A stretch of DNA of 64,000 bases from contig NZ_JAJMOY010000005.1 in assembly GCF_020991415.1 (NCBI RefSeq), positions 310,001 through 374,000 of the forward strand, read 5' to 3'. Source of the DNA: Flavobacterium sp. ENC (GTDB lineage Bacteria > Bacteroidota > Bacteroidia > Flavobacteriales > Flavobacteriaceae). The notes under the pieces were generated by a model, which was not told the origin of the DNA, ran no database searches, and was given only the letters and a program-made list of their open reading frames with translations. Positions 41,881-51,477 of this stretch are shown here, in pieces (position 1 is the first letter of the stretch; each line of letters begins with the position of its first letter). The translations under genes and the position numbers were made by a program.

Positions 41881-41910
41881 AATTCCAATTTTTAAGTTCT
41901 AAATTCCAAT
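41881..41910. repeat. ATTCCAA word repeats upstream of mpl
   Basis: AATTCCAATTTTTAAGTTC, then AAATTCCAAT. It is the same word and orientation as the array on the other side of mpl. Confidence 0.6.
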
Positions 41911-41944
41911 AATTACCTGAAATTCAGTTGTTGAGATTTAATTA

Positions 41945-42631
41945 TTATGACTCAAACTTTTGCTTTAATTCCCTGGCTTTTTTAGGGTCTTTTAATTTGT
42001 TCAAATATAAATTATATAATTTTTGAAATGTGATTTTTGATTTACCAATTTCATTCGCCTTGATATAATATTTTTCCGCAGCAGTATATCTTTTAAAATA
42101 CTCCTCGATTCTGCCTTTTGACATATAACCATCGACCACTGACAAAGCTGCAAGTTCATTGGAATAGGAAACCGCTTTAGACTCACTTCCTCCCAGAATT
42201 CCGGGCAACTGCAAATACAGCTCTATAAGCGCCCATCTGGCCGGAATATGTTTAGGATTCAAAACAATGGCTTTTTCAAAAGCTTCTTTCATATCCTCTA
42301 CCATTCCAAAAGCCTTAAATTTATTTACTTCCATTGCCCTCATAGCCAAAGCCCCTCCGTATTTATAAAAATACTCCGCTTCTGTTGGCTTAAGCTCTTT
42401 CAGCTTTTTAAAATATTCTCCCGCTTTTACCCATGATTTATGATAAGCGGCAATTTCCCCTAAATATTCAATCGTTTTTATATCGGAGGGTCTTGTTTTT
42501 AAAATCGCTTCAAAAAGCAATTGTGCCTCATCATATTTTTTGACGTGAAACAACTTCTCCGCTTTTTCAAAACCAGATTGCGACCACATTAGCAATGGCA
42601 TAAACAATAACACGAATAGTAGCTGTTTCAT
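41945..42631 (-). CDS. Secreted tetratricopeptide-repeat protein
   Basis: 228 residues with a signal peptide (MKQLLFVLLFMPLLMWSQS). Several TPR-like helix pairs follow (AEKLFHVKKYDEAQLLFEAI, TIEYLGEIAAYHKSWVKAGE, FEKAIVLNPKHIPARWALIE). TPR arrays bind peptides or partner proteins; the partner is unknown. A TATTTTTG box four bases before the ATG points to a leaderless message. Confidence 0.8.
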   Translation of the reverse strand: MKQLLFVLLFMPLLMWSQSGFEKAEKLFHVKKYDEAQLLFEAILKTRPSDIKTIEYLGEIAAYHKSWVKAGEYFKKLKELKPTEAEYFYKYGGALAMRAMEVNKFKAFGMVEDMKEAFEKAIVLNPKHIPARWALIELYLQLPGILGGSESKAVSYSNELAALSVVDGYMSKGRIEEYFKRYTAAEKYYIKANEIGKSKITFQKLYNLYLNKLKDPKKARELKQKFES

Positions 42632-42635
42632 ATTT

Positions 42636-42643
42636 CAAAAATA
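42636..42643 (-). promoter_or_regulatory. -7 box of the TPR gene, leaderless position
   Basis: The minus strand reads TATTTTTG, then AAAT, then ATG, the same four-base spacing as at rlmB and the second XRE gene. Confidence 0.5.
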
Positions 42644-42760
42644 GCGAAATATAACATCAGTAATTTGCATTTGAAGATAAATTAGTAATTTGTACGAAAA
42701 TATTTGAAGATCATCCCAACCTTTTCTTTACAATTGTCCTCTTTAGATTAAAACTATCTT

Positions 42761-45700
42761 ATGAAAAATATATTATTTGCATTCTTTTTGTTTTCTACAG
42801 CATTGTTTGCCCAACAAACTGATAAAAAATGGAATAAAGTCATAGCCTTTGAAAACGAAGGAAAAATAAAATCAGCCAATAAGATTGTTGAAAAAATATA
42901 CAAAAAAGCAATCTCAGATAAAGACGAAGTGCAAATGATAAAATGTTTTTTTTATCAATCTAAATATTTGCAGGTTGTTGATGAGAATGCCCAAACCAAA
43001 ATTTTAAATAATTTAAAAACGGATATTAATCGCGTTTCAGTTCCTTCAAAGGCTATTTTGACATTGGTATATGCGAAATGTTTACAAAATTATTCTGACT
43101 ACTACGAACCTTATGCTGTTGTAGATAGTGCGGCGGCAGTAGTTGATGATTATGCTGCATTAATAGATTCGGCTGCTTCAACTATAGACACTTCTGAAGT
43201 GGATGGAATTTCCAAAACAAACGATGTTAAGATTGAATTTACTCCTGAAAATGAGATAATCGCTCTTTTTGCAAAAACATTAGAAAACGAAAACATTTTA
43301 AAAGCTACTCCTTTAACAAATTATCAGCACGTATTTGAATTTCTAACTTTAGAAAAACTAAAAAGCGAAAATCTATATGATTATTTATTAAAAGAAAACA
43401 TTACGTTTTTCACTGAAAAGATAAAAGAATGGCAAATTGAAAAAAGCGTTTTCTTAACTCATAAAGAGCAACTATTGGCAGATTCTGATGATTTTATAAA
43501 ACTAAGTTTAGATTTCATAAAAGATGAAAATGTAAAAAAAGTGCTGTCTTTATATCAAAAACAGGAAGCTGATCATCCTACTTTTGAAAATCAGTTTGAG
43601 CGGGCACAATTTTGCAATACCTACCTGTTACAGTCCGATGATGACTTTATGAAATATTTAAATGAACTTCAAAGCAAATCTAAAGAGGAGATTTTATCTC
43701 AGAAAATAAAATTTGAAATAGCCCGCATACTTCTAAAACAAGCTTCAAAAGAAACATATCCAAAGAACAATATTGAGGCAGTTGTCTTATTTGATGAAAT
43801 TATAAAAATTAATAACCAGTCAAATGCCTCGAAATCGGCTTTAGCTCAAAAACAAGAACTTCTTTCAAAAACATTATCCGTAAAGCTTCAAAAATATACG
43901 TACAATAATGAAAACACACGAGCTCTGATTGAATACAAAAACGTAAACCATCTAACGATTTCGTTCTTCAAAATTCCTCAAAAGAAAGCACAAGAATTCA
44001 AAAAAGACCGTCAAATATTAGATAGTTTAGCTCCTGTAATTATTAAAAATCAAAATAAAATTGCCAATCAAAAATATGAGTTTAAAAATAAGGAAGATTA
44101 CTTTGAGTACAGCACAGAGGTTCTTTTACCTAATTTAGAAACAGGAAATTATTTGGTTTATTTTGAAAGTGACTCCGATTCAAAAGACGGAAAAGCATAT
44201 GATTTTGAAATCATCACTGTTTCAAACATCACTGTCCTTGCAAACCAAAAAAACGACACGGAAAACTATCAGGTTTTAGATCGAAAAACAGGAAAGCCTA
44301 TAGAAAATGCAATTATCAAATCAGCGAGCTTTATGCTTAAAACAGATTCAAAAGGACTAGCCTCTTATAAAAAAGTCAGTAATAATTATAATTATGAAAC
44401 TATCGAAATTTCAACAGAAAACGATAGTATTTTAATTGATAAGGATTACATCCGCTATAGTGATGAATATAAAGAATCTGAAAACAACAAGACAAACGCT
44501 AAAGTTGAATTTTACTTAGATCGGGCTATTTATCGACCGGGACAAACCGTTTATTATAAAGGAATTGCAATTCAAAAAACTAAAAGCAAAACAAGCATCA
44601 TTGCAAATACTACATTTAAGCTTATTGCAAACGACGCGAACTATCAACTAATTAAAGAAATTGAAGTAACTACGAATGAATTTGGTTCATTTTTCGGCGA
44701 GTTTATTTTACCAAAAAGTGGTCTAACGGGACAATATAGCCTTAGTGCATCCAGGCCGGAAGACTATAAGAAAAATGAGGCTTACTTTAAAAATCAAGTC
44801 CAGTCTCAATTTTGGGAAAATGCAAATTTTGAAAATTCCCGAATTTCTTTCAATGTTGAAGAATACAAACGTCCTAAATTTGAAGTAAGGTTTGATCCTA
44901 AAAAAGAAAGTTTTCAAGTTAATGAGGCCATTAAAGTAAAAGGAAATGCCAAAGCATTTGCAGGAAGTAACATTTCAGATGCAAAAGTAACGTACACAGT
45001 TACCCGATATACGAGCTACTTTCGAAATTATTACGGAAATGAAGAAAACGAGGTTTTAACCTTTGGCGAAACTAAAACAGATGCCTCAGGAAAATTTAGT
45101 ATCGACTTTATTGCTTTACCGTCAAAAAACAGTAAAAAAGAGCAACTACCAGTCTTCAATTATAAAATATTTGCAACGATTACAGACCTTAATGGCGAAA
45201 CACATTCAGCAGAAACTACTATAAAAGTAGGTTTTCATGATTTGATTATTAATGCAAGCTTACCAAATGAAATTGAAACCAAAGACAAAAACGAAATCAA
45301 CTTATCAAGTACAAATTTAAACGGAGAGTTTTTAGCAGCCAAAGGCGAAATCAAACTCTATTTTGTAAAACCATTATCGAATAAATTTAAAACCCGTATT
45401 TGGGAAAAACCGGAGATTCAAACTATCACGCCGGCAGATTTTGAAAAATTATTTCCTTATGAAATATCTGAAAGCGAAACTAAAGATGCGCCAGATGAAA
45501 TTCTATTATTTTCTAAAAAACTAGACACTCAAAAAGACAAAAAAATAGTATTGGATTTTATATCCAATTATAAATCCGGTACCTACAAAATTGTTTTTTC
45601 TGCCAAAGACAGTTTTAATAACCCCATTGAATCTGTTTCAAACTTTAAACTCATTCAAAGCAAGGACAAATTCGATCCGAGCAAATTATTTACGGTACAA

Positions 45701-48700
45701 CAAATCAATGAAAACCCTAAAAAAGATGGTTATGTACTTGTAAAATTATCTTCTTTTATTCCTGAACTTTATATTGCAGCGAATGGAAATTACGATAGCA
45801 AAATATATTTTGAAGATACTTTTCATTTACAAAACAACGAAGCTACAATCAAAATTCCGTTGAAAAATGAATTTGAAAAAAGCATTAAATTAGGTTTCGA
45901 AAGTGTTTTTGAAAATGACACTTTTACGGAGGAAATCAATGTACTACTTAAAAATGAAGAAACAAAATTAGAGTGGACAGTTGAAAGTTTCAGGAATAAA
46001 ATACAACCCGGAACCAGTGAAAACTGGTCGTTCAAATTAAGCGCATTCAACACACAAGCCGAAGCTGAAGTTTTAGCCTCCATGTATGACAGTTCCTTAG
46101 ATCAGTTTTCTGAGAAGGAATGGGAAACCTTACAATTTAACCGATACAATTACAACGGAACTAATTTCAAAGAAAGATTAGGTTTTGATGTTACGTACGC
46201 TTCATTGCAAAATTTAAATACAGTTTTGCCTCTTACAGCTTTTCGTAATGAAGAAACACGCCTAAAATGGTTTGGATTTGACATTAATAGTAGTCGATAC
46301 GGCGATTCACTTGGCCTGACTATAGTGGAGCTTAAAGATAAAAAGATCGGCAGTGAAACTATTAAAGGTGATGCTGACGCCGCTTTAACTGTCGATGAAC
46401 CTGTGGGAGCTGCTGCGCCTATTATCCTTTCTGACTCAGGATCACCTGCTCCTAAAGTAGATCAGGTAAAATTTATAAAACCAGCCTATTTCCAAACCAA
46501 TAAAATCAAGTTTATTCCTGGAAAAAAAATAATAAGCGGCTTGACATCTCTAGTGATAAATCAATCGACCTTATATATAATTGACGGAGAAATTTCAACT
46601 GAGGATATCGCGAGTAACTTAAATCCAAATGAAATTCTTTCTGTGGATATTTTAAGCCCGGATAAAGCCACAGCCCTCTACGGAAGCAAAGGCGCCAACG
46701 GAGTCATAATTATCACGACCAAAAAAGCCCTGGAAGAACTTACTCAGGTAAAAGCCCGAAAAAATCTATCTGAAACTGCTTTCTTTTTACCGAATTTAAG
46801 AACAAATACAAACGGTAAAGTAAGTTTCAACTTTACTTCTCCCGAAGCTTTAACCGCCTGGAAACTTCGTTTACTGGCGCATAATAAAGATGCCGTTTCC
46901 GGTTATTTGGAGAAAAGCGTTGTGACTCAAAAAGAGTTGATGGTTTTACCAAATTTCCCGCGTTTCTTCAGAGAGAAAGACACTATTGTAATTTCTGCTA
47001 AAATCTCAAATATTACAGATAAAGCGAAAACCGGAATTGCGATTTTACAGTTTTTTGATGCCGTAACCATGCAGCCCATTGACGCTAAAATGCTAAACGT
47101 AAAAAATGTTAGAAATTTCAACGTTGCCGCTTTCGGAAACACAACTGCAACCTGGAAAATTTCTATTCCGGAAGGTTTGCAGGGCGTTCAATATAAAATT
47201 TTGGCCAAATCCGGTACTTTTTCCGATGGAGAAGAGAACATTATTCCGGTTTTGACCAACAACATGCTGGTGACAGAAAGTATACCGATTTGGGTTCGCG
47301 AGAATTCTAAAAAGCAATACACATTTGAGAATCTTAAAAACAATAACTCAAACACTTTACGAAATCACCAATTTACCTTAGAATATACTTCAAACCCTTC
47401 GTGGATTGCGATTCAGTCTTTGCCTTATTTAATGGAATATGAGCACGAATGTGCCGAGCAGACTTTTGCCCGTTTTTATGCGAATGCGCTGGCTACAGAA
47501 ATTATCTCCGGGAATCCGAAGATTGCGACTGTCTTTGAAGATTGGAGAAAGAATGGAAAACTGAATTCGAAACTGGAAGAAAATGAAGAACTAAAATCGA
47601 TTATTCTCGCCGAAACACCGTGGCTTAATGACGCACAAAGTGAAGATGAAAAGAAAAAGAATCTGGCACTTTTATTCGATTTGGAAAAAATGAAAACTTC
47701 GCAGGAAGCGACTTTCGATAAATTAAAACAAAAACAAAAATCGTCAGGAGGGTTTTCCTGGTTTGATGGCGGTGATGAAAGCGAATATATTACGAGACAT
47801 ATTTTAGCCGGTTTAGGTCATTTATCGAAATTAAATAAAATGAAAGAAAATGATACTAAAATTGATGCTATTGCCAAAACAGGAATTCCGTTTCTCGACA
47901 ATAAATTTCTGGACTATTATAAAACCCAGACTAAAAACGTAAAAGGTACAAGCAAACAGATTTGGATTAATCCTTATTCTGATTTGCATTACTTATATAC
48001 CAGAAGTTTTTATCTGGATAAATATCCCCTTTCCGATACTTTAAAAAAAGCAACTCAACTGTATATTGAAACGGCTAAAAAAGCCTGGTTAAACTATTCA
48101 CTTTACGAAAAAGGACTGGCTGCTTTGACGTTAAATCGTTTTGGAGAAAGTGAATCTGCTAAAAAAATCATTGAAAACCTAAAAGAAACAGCATCTAACA
48201 ATGAAGATTGGGGAATGTACTGGATCGCCAATAAGGCAGGCTGGTACTGGTATCAGGCGCCAATAGAAACTCAGGCCTTATTGATTGAAGCTTTCGCTGA
48301 AGTAACTAAAGACACCAAATCGGTTGATGCTATGAAAGTCTGGCTATTAAAAAACAAACAGACCCAAAACTGGCCCACCACAAAAGCAACTACCGAAGCC
48401 ATTTACGCTTTATTGATGCAGGGAAACGACTGGCTTTCTGTAAAAGACAATACGGTTATTAAAATTGGAGATGAAAAGATCCTAACCAAAAAATTAGCTG
48501 AAAACGAAAAAGAAGCGGAGACGGGTTACATCAAACTTAACTGGAAAAAAGAGGAAGTCAAAAAAGAAATGGCTTTTATTAAAATTGAAAACAAATCGAA
48601 AGTTCCGGGCTTTGGCGGTGTTTACTGGCAATACTTCGAAGATTTAGATAAGATCAAAAGCAATTCCGGAGCTGTATTATCAGTTTCGAAAGAATTATAT

Positions 48701-49093
48701 CTAAAGAAAAACTCCTTTAAAGGTGATCAGTTAGAAAAAATAACAAGCAAAAATCCATTAAAAACCGGAGATTTAGTTACTGTAAGATTAGTAATCATAT
48801 CAAAAGAAGATATGGAATTTGTACATTTAAAAGACATGAGAGCTTCTTGTTTTGAACCTGTAAGTGTTCTTTCGGAATACCGATACAAAGACCAAATTGG
48901 ATATTATATCAGTACAAAAGATGCTGCTACACATTTCTTCTTTGACCAGATTAACAAAGGGACTTATGTTTTAGAATATGAAATCAGAGTAAATAACAGT
49001 GGAGAATTCTCAAACGGAATTACTACGATTGAAAGTATGTATGCCCCTGAATTTGCAAGTCATACAAAAGGAATTCGGGTAAAAGTTAATTAA
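42761..49093 (+). CDS. Alpha-2-macroglobulin-like protein with a TonB-plug-like insert
   Basis: 2110 residues with a signal peptide (MKNILFAFFLFSTALFAQQ). Residues about 20-500 are mostly helical. The MG2 domain begins near 585 (YLDRAIYRPGQTVYYKG). The A2M core lies near 1330-1385 (NTNGKVSFNFTSPEALTAWK). The thioester motif CAEQ is at 1564-1567, followed by the helical TED barrel and a receptor-like C-terminus. Bacterial A2Ms trap proteases in the cell envelope. The odd part is residues about 1260-1322: INQSTLYIIDGEIS, then LYGSKGANGVIIITTK, which is the plug motif of SusC-type receptors, placed just before the A2M core. No penicillin-binding-protein partner gene is adjacent. Confidence 0.9.
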   Translation: MKNILFAFFLFSTALFAQQTDKKWNKVIAFENEGKIKSANKIVEKIYKKAISDKDEVQMIKCFFYQSKYLQVVDENAQTKILNNLKTDINRVSVPSKAILTLVYAKCLQNYSDYYEPYAVVDSAAAVVDDYAALIDSAASTIDTSEVDGISKTNDVKIEFTPENEIIALFAKTLENENILKATPLTNYQHVFEFLTLEKLKSENLYDYLLKENITFFTEKIKEWQIEKSVFLTHKEQLLADSDDFIKLSLDFIKDENVKKVLSLYQKQEADHPTFENQFERAQFCNTYLLQSDDDFMKYLNELQSKSKEEILSQKIKFEIARILLKQASKETYPKNNIEAVVLFDEIIKINNQSNASKSALAQKQELLSKTLSVKLQKYTYNNENTRALIEYKNVNHLTISFFKIPQKKAQEFKKDRQILDSLAPVIIKNQNKIANQKYEFKNKEDYFEYSTEVLLPNLETGNYLVYFESDSDSKDGKAYDFEIITVSNITVLANQKNDTENYQVLDRKTGKPIENAIIKSASFMLKTDSKGLASYKKVSNNYNYETIEISTENDSILIDKDYIRYSDEYKESENNKTNAKVEFYLDRAIYRPGQTVYYKGIAIQKTKSKTSIIANTTFKLIANDANYQLIKEIEVTTNEFGSFFGEFILPKSGLTGQYSLSASRPEDYKKNEAYFKNQVQSQFWENANFENSRISFNVEEYKRPKFEVRFDPKKESFQVNEAIKVKGNAKAFAGSNISDAKVTYTVTRYTSYFRNYYGNEENEVLTFGETKTDASGKFSIDFIALPSKNSKKEQLPVFNYKIFATITDLNGETHSAETTIKVGFHDLIINASLPNEIETKDKNEINLSSTNLNGEFLAAKGEIKLYFVKPLSNKFKTRIWEKPEIQTITPADFEKLFPYEISESETKDAPDEILLFSKKLDTQKDKKIVLDFISNYKSGTYKIVFSAKDSFNNPIESVSNFKLIQSKDKFDPSKLFTVQQINENPKKDGYVLVKLSSFIPELYIAANGNYDSKIYFEDTFHLQNNEATIKIPLKNEFEKSIKLGFESVFENDTFTEEINVLLKNEETKLEWTVESFRNKIQPGTSENWSFKLSAFNTQAEAEVLASMYDSSLDQFSEKEWETLQFNRYNYNGTNFKERLGFDVTYASLQNLNTVLPLTAFRNEETRLKWFGFDINSSRYGDSLGLTIVELKDKKIGSETIKGDADAALTVDEPVGAAAPIILSDSGSPAPKVDQVKFIKPAYFQTNKIKFIPGKKIISGLTSLVINQSTLYIIDGEISTEDIASNLNPNEILSVDILSPDKATALYGSKGANGVIIITTKKALEELTQVKARKNLSETAFFLPNLRTNTNGKVSFNFTSPEALTAWKLRLLAHNKDAVSGYLEKSVVTQKELMVLPNFPRFFREKDTIVISAKISNITDKAKTGIAILQFFDAVTMQPIDAKMLNVKNVRNFNVAAFGNTTATWKISIPEGLQGVQYKILAKSGTFSDGEENIIPVLTNNMLVTESIPIWVRENSKKQYTFENLKNNNSNTLRNHQFTLEYTSNPSWIAIQSLPYLMEYEHECAEQTFARFYANALATEIISGNPKIATVFEDWRKNGKLNSKLEENEELKSIILAETPWLNDAQSEDEKKKNLALLFDLEKMKTSQEATFDKLKQKQKSSGGFSWFDGGDESEYITRHILAGLGHLSKLNKMKENDTKIDAIAKTGIPFLDNKFLDYYKTQTKNVKGTSKQIWINPYSDLHYLYTRSFYLDKYPLSDTLKKATQLYIETAKKAWLNYSLYEKGLAALTLNRFGESESAKKIIENLKETASNNEDWGMYWIANKAGWYWYQAPIETQALLIEAFAEVTKDTKSVDAMKVWLLKNKQTQNWPTTKATTEAIYALLMQGNDWLSVKDNTVIKIGDEKILTKKLAENEKEAETGYIKLNWKKEEVKKEMAFIKIENKSKVPGFGGVYWQYFEDLDKIKSNSGAVLSVSKELYLKKNSFKGDQLEKITSKNPLKTGDLVTVRLVIISKEDMEFVHLKDMRASCFEPVSVLSEYRYKDQIGYYISTKDAATHFFFDQINKGTYVLEYEIRVNNSGEFSNGITTIESMYAPEFASHTKGIRVKVN

Positions 49094-49103
49094 TTGAAAT
49101 GAC

Positions 49104-49136
49104 AAACCCGACAGGTTTTAAAAACCTGTCGGGTTT
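49104..49136. terminator. Two-way terminator between the A2M gene and the S46 peptidase gene
   Basis: A 15-bp perfect stem (49104-49118 with 49122-49136) and a 3-base loop, with AAA/TTT ends in both directions. It serves the two converging genes. Confidence 0.88.
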
Positions 49137-49158
49137 AATTTTTAAGAAATCAATCCGA

Positions 49159-51303
49159 TTATTTAATAATCGTCATTTCATCAATAATATTTTTAGCTCC
49201 TGCGTATTTGTCGATAATCCAAAGTACATAACGGATGTCTACGTTAATTGTTCTTTGCAATTTAGGATCAAAAATAACATCTCCGGCCATTGCTTCAATA
49301 TTTCCGTCAAAAGCGATACCAATTAATTCTCCTTTTCCGTTAAGAACCGGTGAACCTGAGTTTCCTCCGGTGATATCATTATCAGTAAGAAAGTTTACAG
49401 GCATGTATCCGGCTTTATCTGCATATTGACCATAATCTTTTGCCTTGTTTAATTCTAATAAACGTGCTGGTAAATCAAATTCCTGATCTCCTGCTTTATA
49501 CTTTTTTACCATACTTTCCATGGTCGTATAATTGTTGATTTTTGCATCATTACGTTTGTCTTCCGGCAAAGCTCGAACTTTTCCGTACGTCAGTCTCAAA
49601 GTTGAATTGGCATCCGGATACTGAATCGCATTTAATTTTGACTCTCTTAAACCTTGTACTAATTCACGGTAAGCAACTGCAAAACCGTCATCCGATTTCA
49701 TTTGATCCTCTGATTTAAAACGGTATTTTGTCAACAGATCGTTAGAAATAATATACAACGGATCGTGTACAATCGCTAATGGTTTCGGATCGGCCATAAA
49801 TGCCAGTATTTTTTCTTTCGTCGCAAAATAACTGGTCTCCGTTGCTTTTGCCACATCGGCAGTAAAATCACCATTGTTAACTGATTTCATTTTAGCAATT
49901 TGTGTCGCTAAACCATATTCAGTTCCTTTAGCCGCGTACAAATTCAATTGTGCCGTTAACAGATCTTTTTCAAGTGGTGCATAAAATTCACCATACATAT
50001 TATCGATCATTGCCGTAATCTTAGGCAGCATTTCAGCCTTTTTAGCATCGTTTTCATTGTAATAAGCGATCAGGGCATTTCCTAAGTTTGCCGTACCGCT
50101 TGCATACGCTGAAGTACGTAAAAGCTGCATCAGGTAATTGTCGTGAGTTGCTTTTACATTGGTTGATCTGTAATATTCATTAATAGTCGGAATTACATTT
50201 TCATATTTTTCCTTATTCGCCGGTTTGGTTGCCCACTCATAGAATTTATCTTCTTGTTCTGCTTTGGTATCTGCTGTTCCTGCTTTAGTCAAAGCATCAA
50301 TCATTCCCTGACGGTTTTTCCAGTAATTCGCTGTTGAAGCATATTTTGAGGCATACTGTAAACGAACAGTTGCATCTTTATCCATATACTTTTTCATTTG
50401 GTCCATTCCGGTTTTAGCCCCTTCAACCCATGCAGGGTAAGCAAATTTTACATTTTGCTCGATTCCGCCGGCTGGCATCCAACGGTTTGTTCTTCCCGGA
50501 TAACCTAAAATCATCGCGAAGTCATTTTCTTTAACTCCTTTAATACTTATCGGCAAGTAATGTTTCGGCTGTAAAGGCACATTTTCTTTCGAATAAGCAG
50601 CAGGGTTCCCGGCTTTATCCGCATACACCCTGAACATAGAGAAATCTCCTGTCTGGCGCGGCCATTCCCAGTTATCTGTGTCCCCGCCAAATTTACCCAC
50701 ACTTTCCGGAGGCGTACCTACTAAACGTACATCCGTATAATCCTGGTAAACGAAATAATAATATTCATTTCCCTGAAAGAAAGGACGAACTGAAACGGTA
50801 TATTTTCCGCCTTCGTTGTTTTCCTTTTCAATCAAGGCGATTTCCTGCTGAATGATTTTGTTTCTCTCTGTTTCTGTCATTGTATCATTTACTTTAGACA
50901 AAATTCTTTTCGAAACATCGTCCATACGAACGAAGAAACGAACGTACAAAGATTTTGGTTTCATCTCTGCGCTTCTTTCTTTTGCCCAGAAACCATCCTT
51001 CAGGTAGTTCTGCTCTGCTGTAGAAAGTTCTGCAATAGCATTGTATCCACAGTGGTGATTTGTTAAAACCAAACCGTCTTTGGAAACAATTTCCGCTGTA
51101 CACCCTCCGTTGAATTGTACCACTGCATCTTTAAGACTGTGATGATTAATACTGTAAATCTCTTCGGCTGTTAATTGCAGTCCCATTTTTTCCATATCTC
51201 TATGGTTCAGTCTCTCGATAAACATCAGAAACCACATTCCCTCATCTGCTCTTACAGGAAAAGCCATCAGGCACATGGTTAGGAATAAAATTATTTTTTT
51301 CAT
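49159..51303 (-). CDS. S46 dipeptidyl-peptidase, DPP7-like
   Basis: 714 residues, signal peptide (MKKIILFLTMCLMAFPVRA). Chymotrypsin-type triad: histidine 84 in LTNHHCGYNAI, an aspartate in the GGDTDNWEWPRQTGDF region, and serine 649 in GGNSGSPVLNGKGELIG. S46 enzymes remove dipeptides from oligopeptides in the periplasm. The residue that distinguishes DPP7 (Gly) from DPP11 (Arg) falls in AFDGN at glycine 667, so a preference for hydrophobic rather than acidic P1 residues is inferred. It is a single gene. Confidence 0.92.
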   Translation of the reverse strand: MKKIILFLTMCLMAFPVRADEGMWFLMFIERLNHRDMEKMGLQLTAEEIYSINHHSLKDAVVQFNGGCTAEIVSKDGLVLTNHHCGYNAIAELSTAEQNYLKDGFWAKERSAEMKPKSLYVRFFVRMDDVSKRILSKVNDTMTETERNKIIQQEIALIEKENNEGGKYTVSVRPFFQGNEYYYFVYQDYTDVRLVGTPPESVGKFGGDTDNWEWPRQTGDFSMFRVYADKAGNPAAYSKENVPLQPKHYLPISIKGVKENDFAMILGYPGRTNRWMPAGGIEQNVKFAYPAWVEGAKTGMDQMKKYMDKDATVRLQYASKYASTANYWKNRQGMIDALTKAGTADTKAEQEDKFYEWATKPANKEKYENVIPTINEYYRSTNVKATHDNYLMQLLRTSAYASGTANLGNALIAYYNENDAKKAEMLPKITAMIDNMYGEFYAPLEKDLLTAQLNLYAAKGTEYGLATQIAKMKSVNNGDFTADVAKATETSYFATKEKILAFMADPKPLAIVHDPLYIISNDLLTKYRFKSEDQMKSDDGFAVAYRELVQGLRESKLNAIQYPDANSTLRLTYGKVRALPEDKRNDAKINNYTTMESMVKKYKAGDQEFDLPARLLELNKAKDYGQYADKAGYMPVNFLTDNDITGGNSGSPVLNGKGELIGIAFDGNIEAMAGDVIFDPKLQRTINVDIRYVLWIIDKYAGAKNIIDEMTIIK

Positions 51304-51430
51304 GTTATTTTGTTTAAGTAATGCGAATATAAGTCATTTTCGCAATTCTGTAATCTTACAAGTTCTTAAAATTATATATCTTCAGTTATTACTGGTCATT
51401 TTTTACGAATATAATATTCTATAAAACAAA

Positions 51431-51459
51431 AAAGGCGCCCTGTTTACCAGGACACCTTT
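51431..51459 (-). terminator. obgE terminator
   Basis: A 12-bp stem (51431-51442 with 51448-51459). Its two imperfect pairs are G-U in the minus-strand RNA. A T-rich tail follows in the minus direction. Confidence 0.8.
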
Positions 51460-51477
51460 CTATAAATCATATAGATT

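Noticed and set aside
42761..49093. Frameshift or gene fusion artefact in the large A2M gene
   Set aside because: The frame is open for 2110 codons with consistent composition, and the domains before and after the plug-like part belong together, so an assembly artefact is unlikely.
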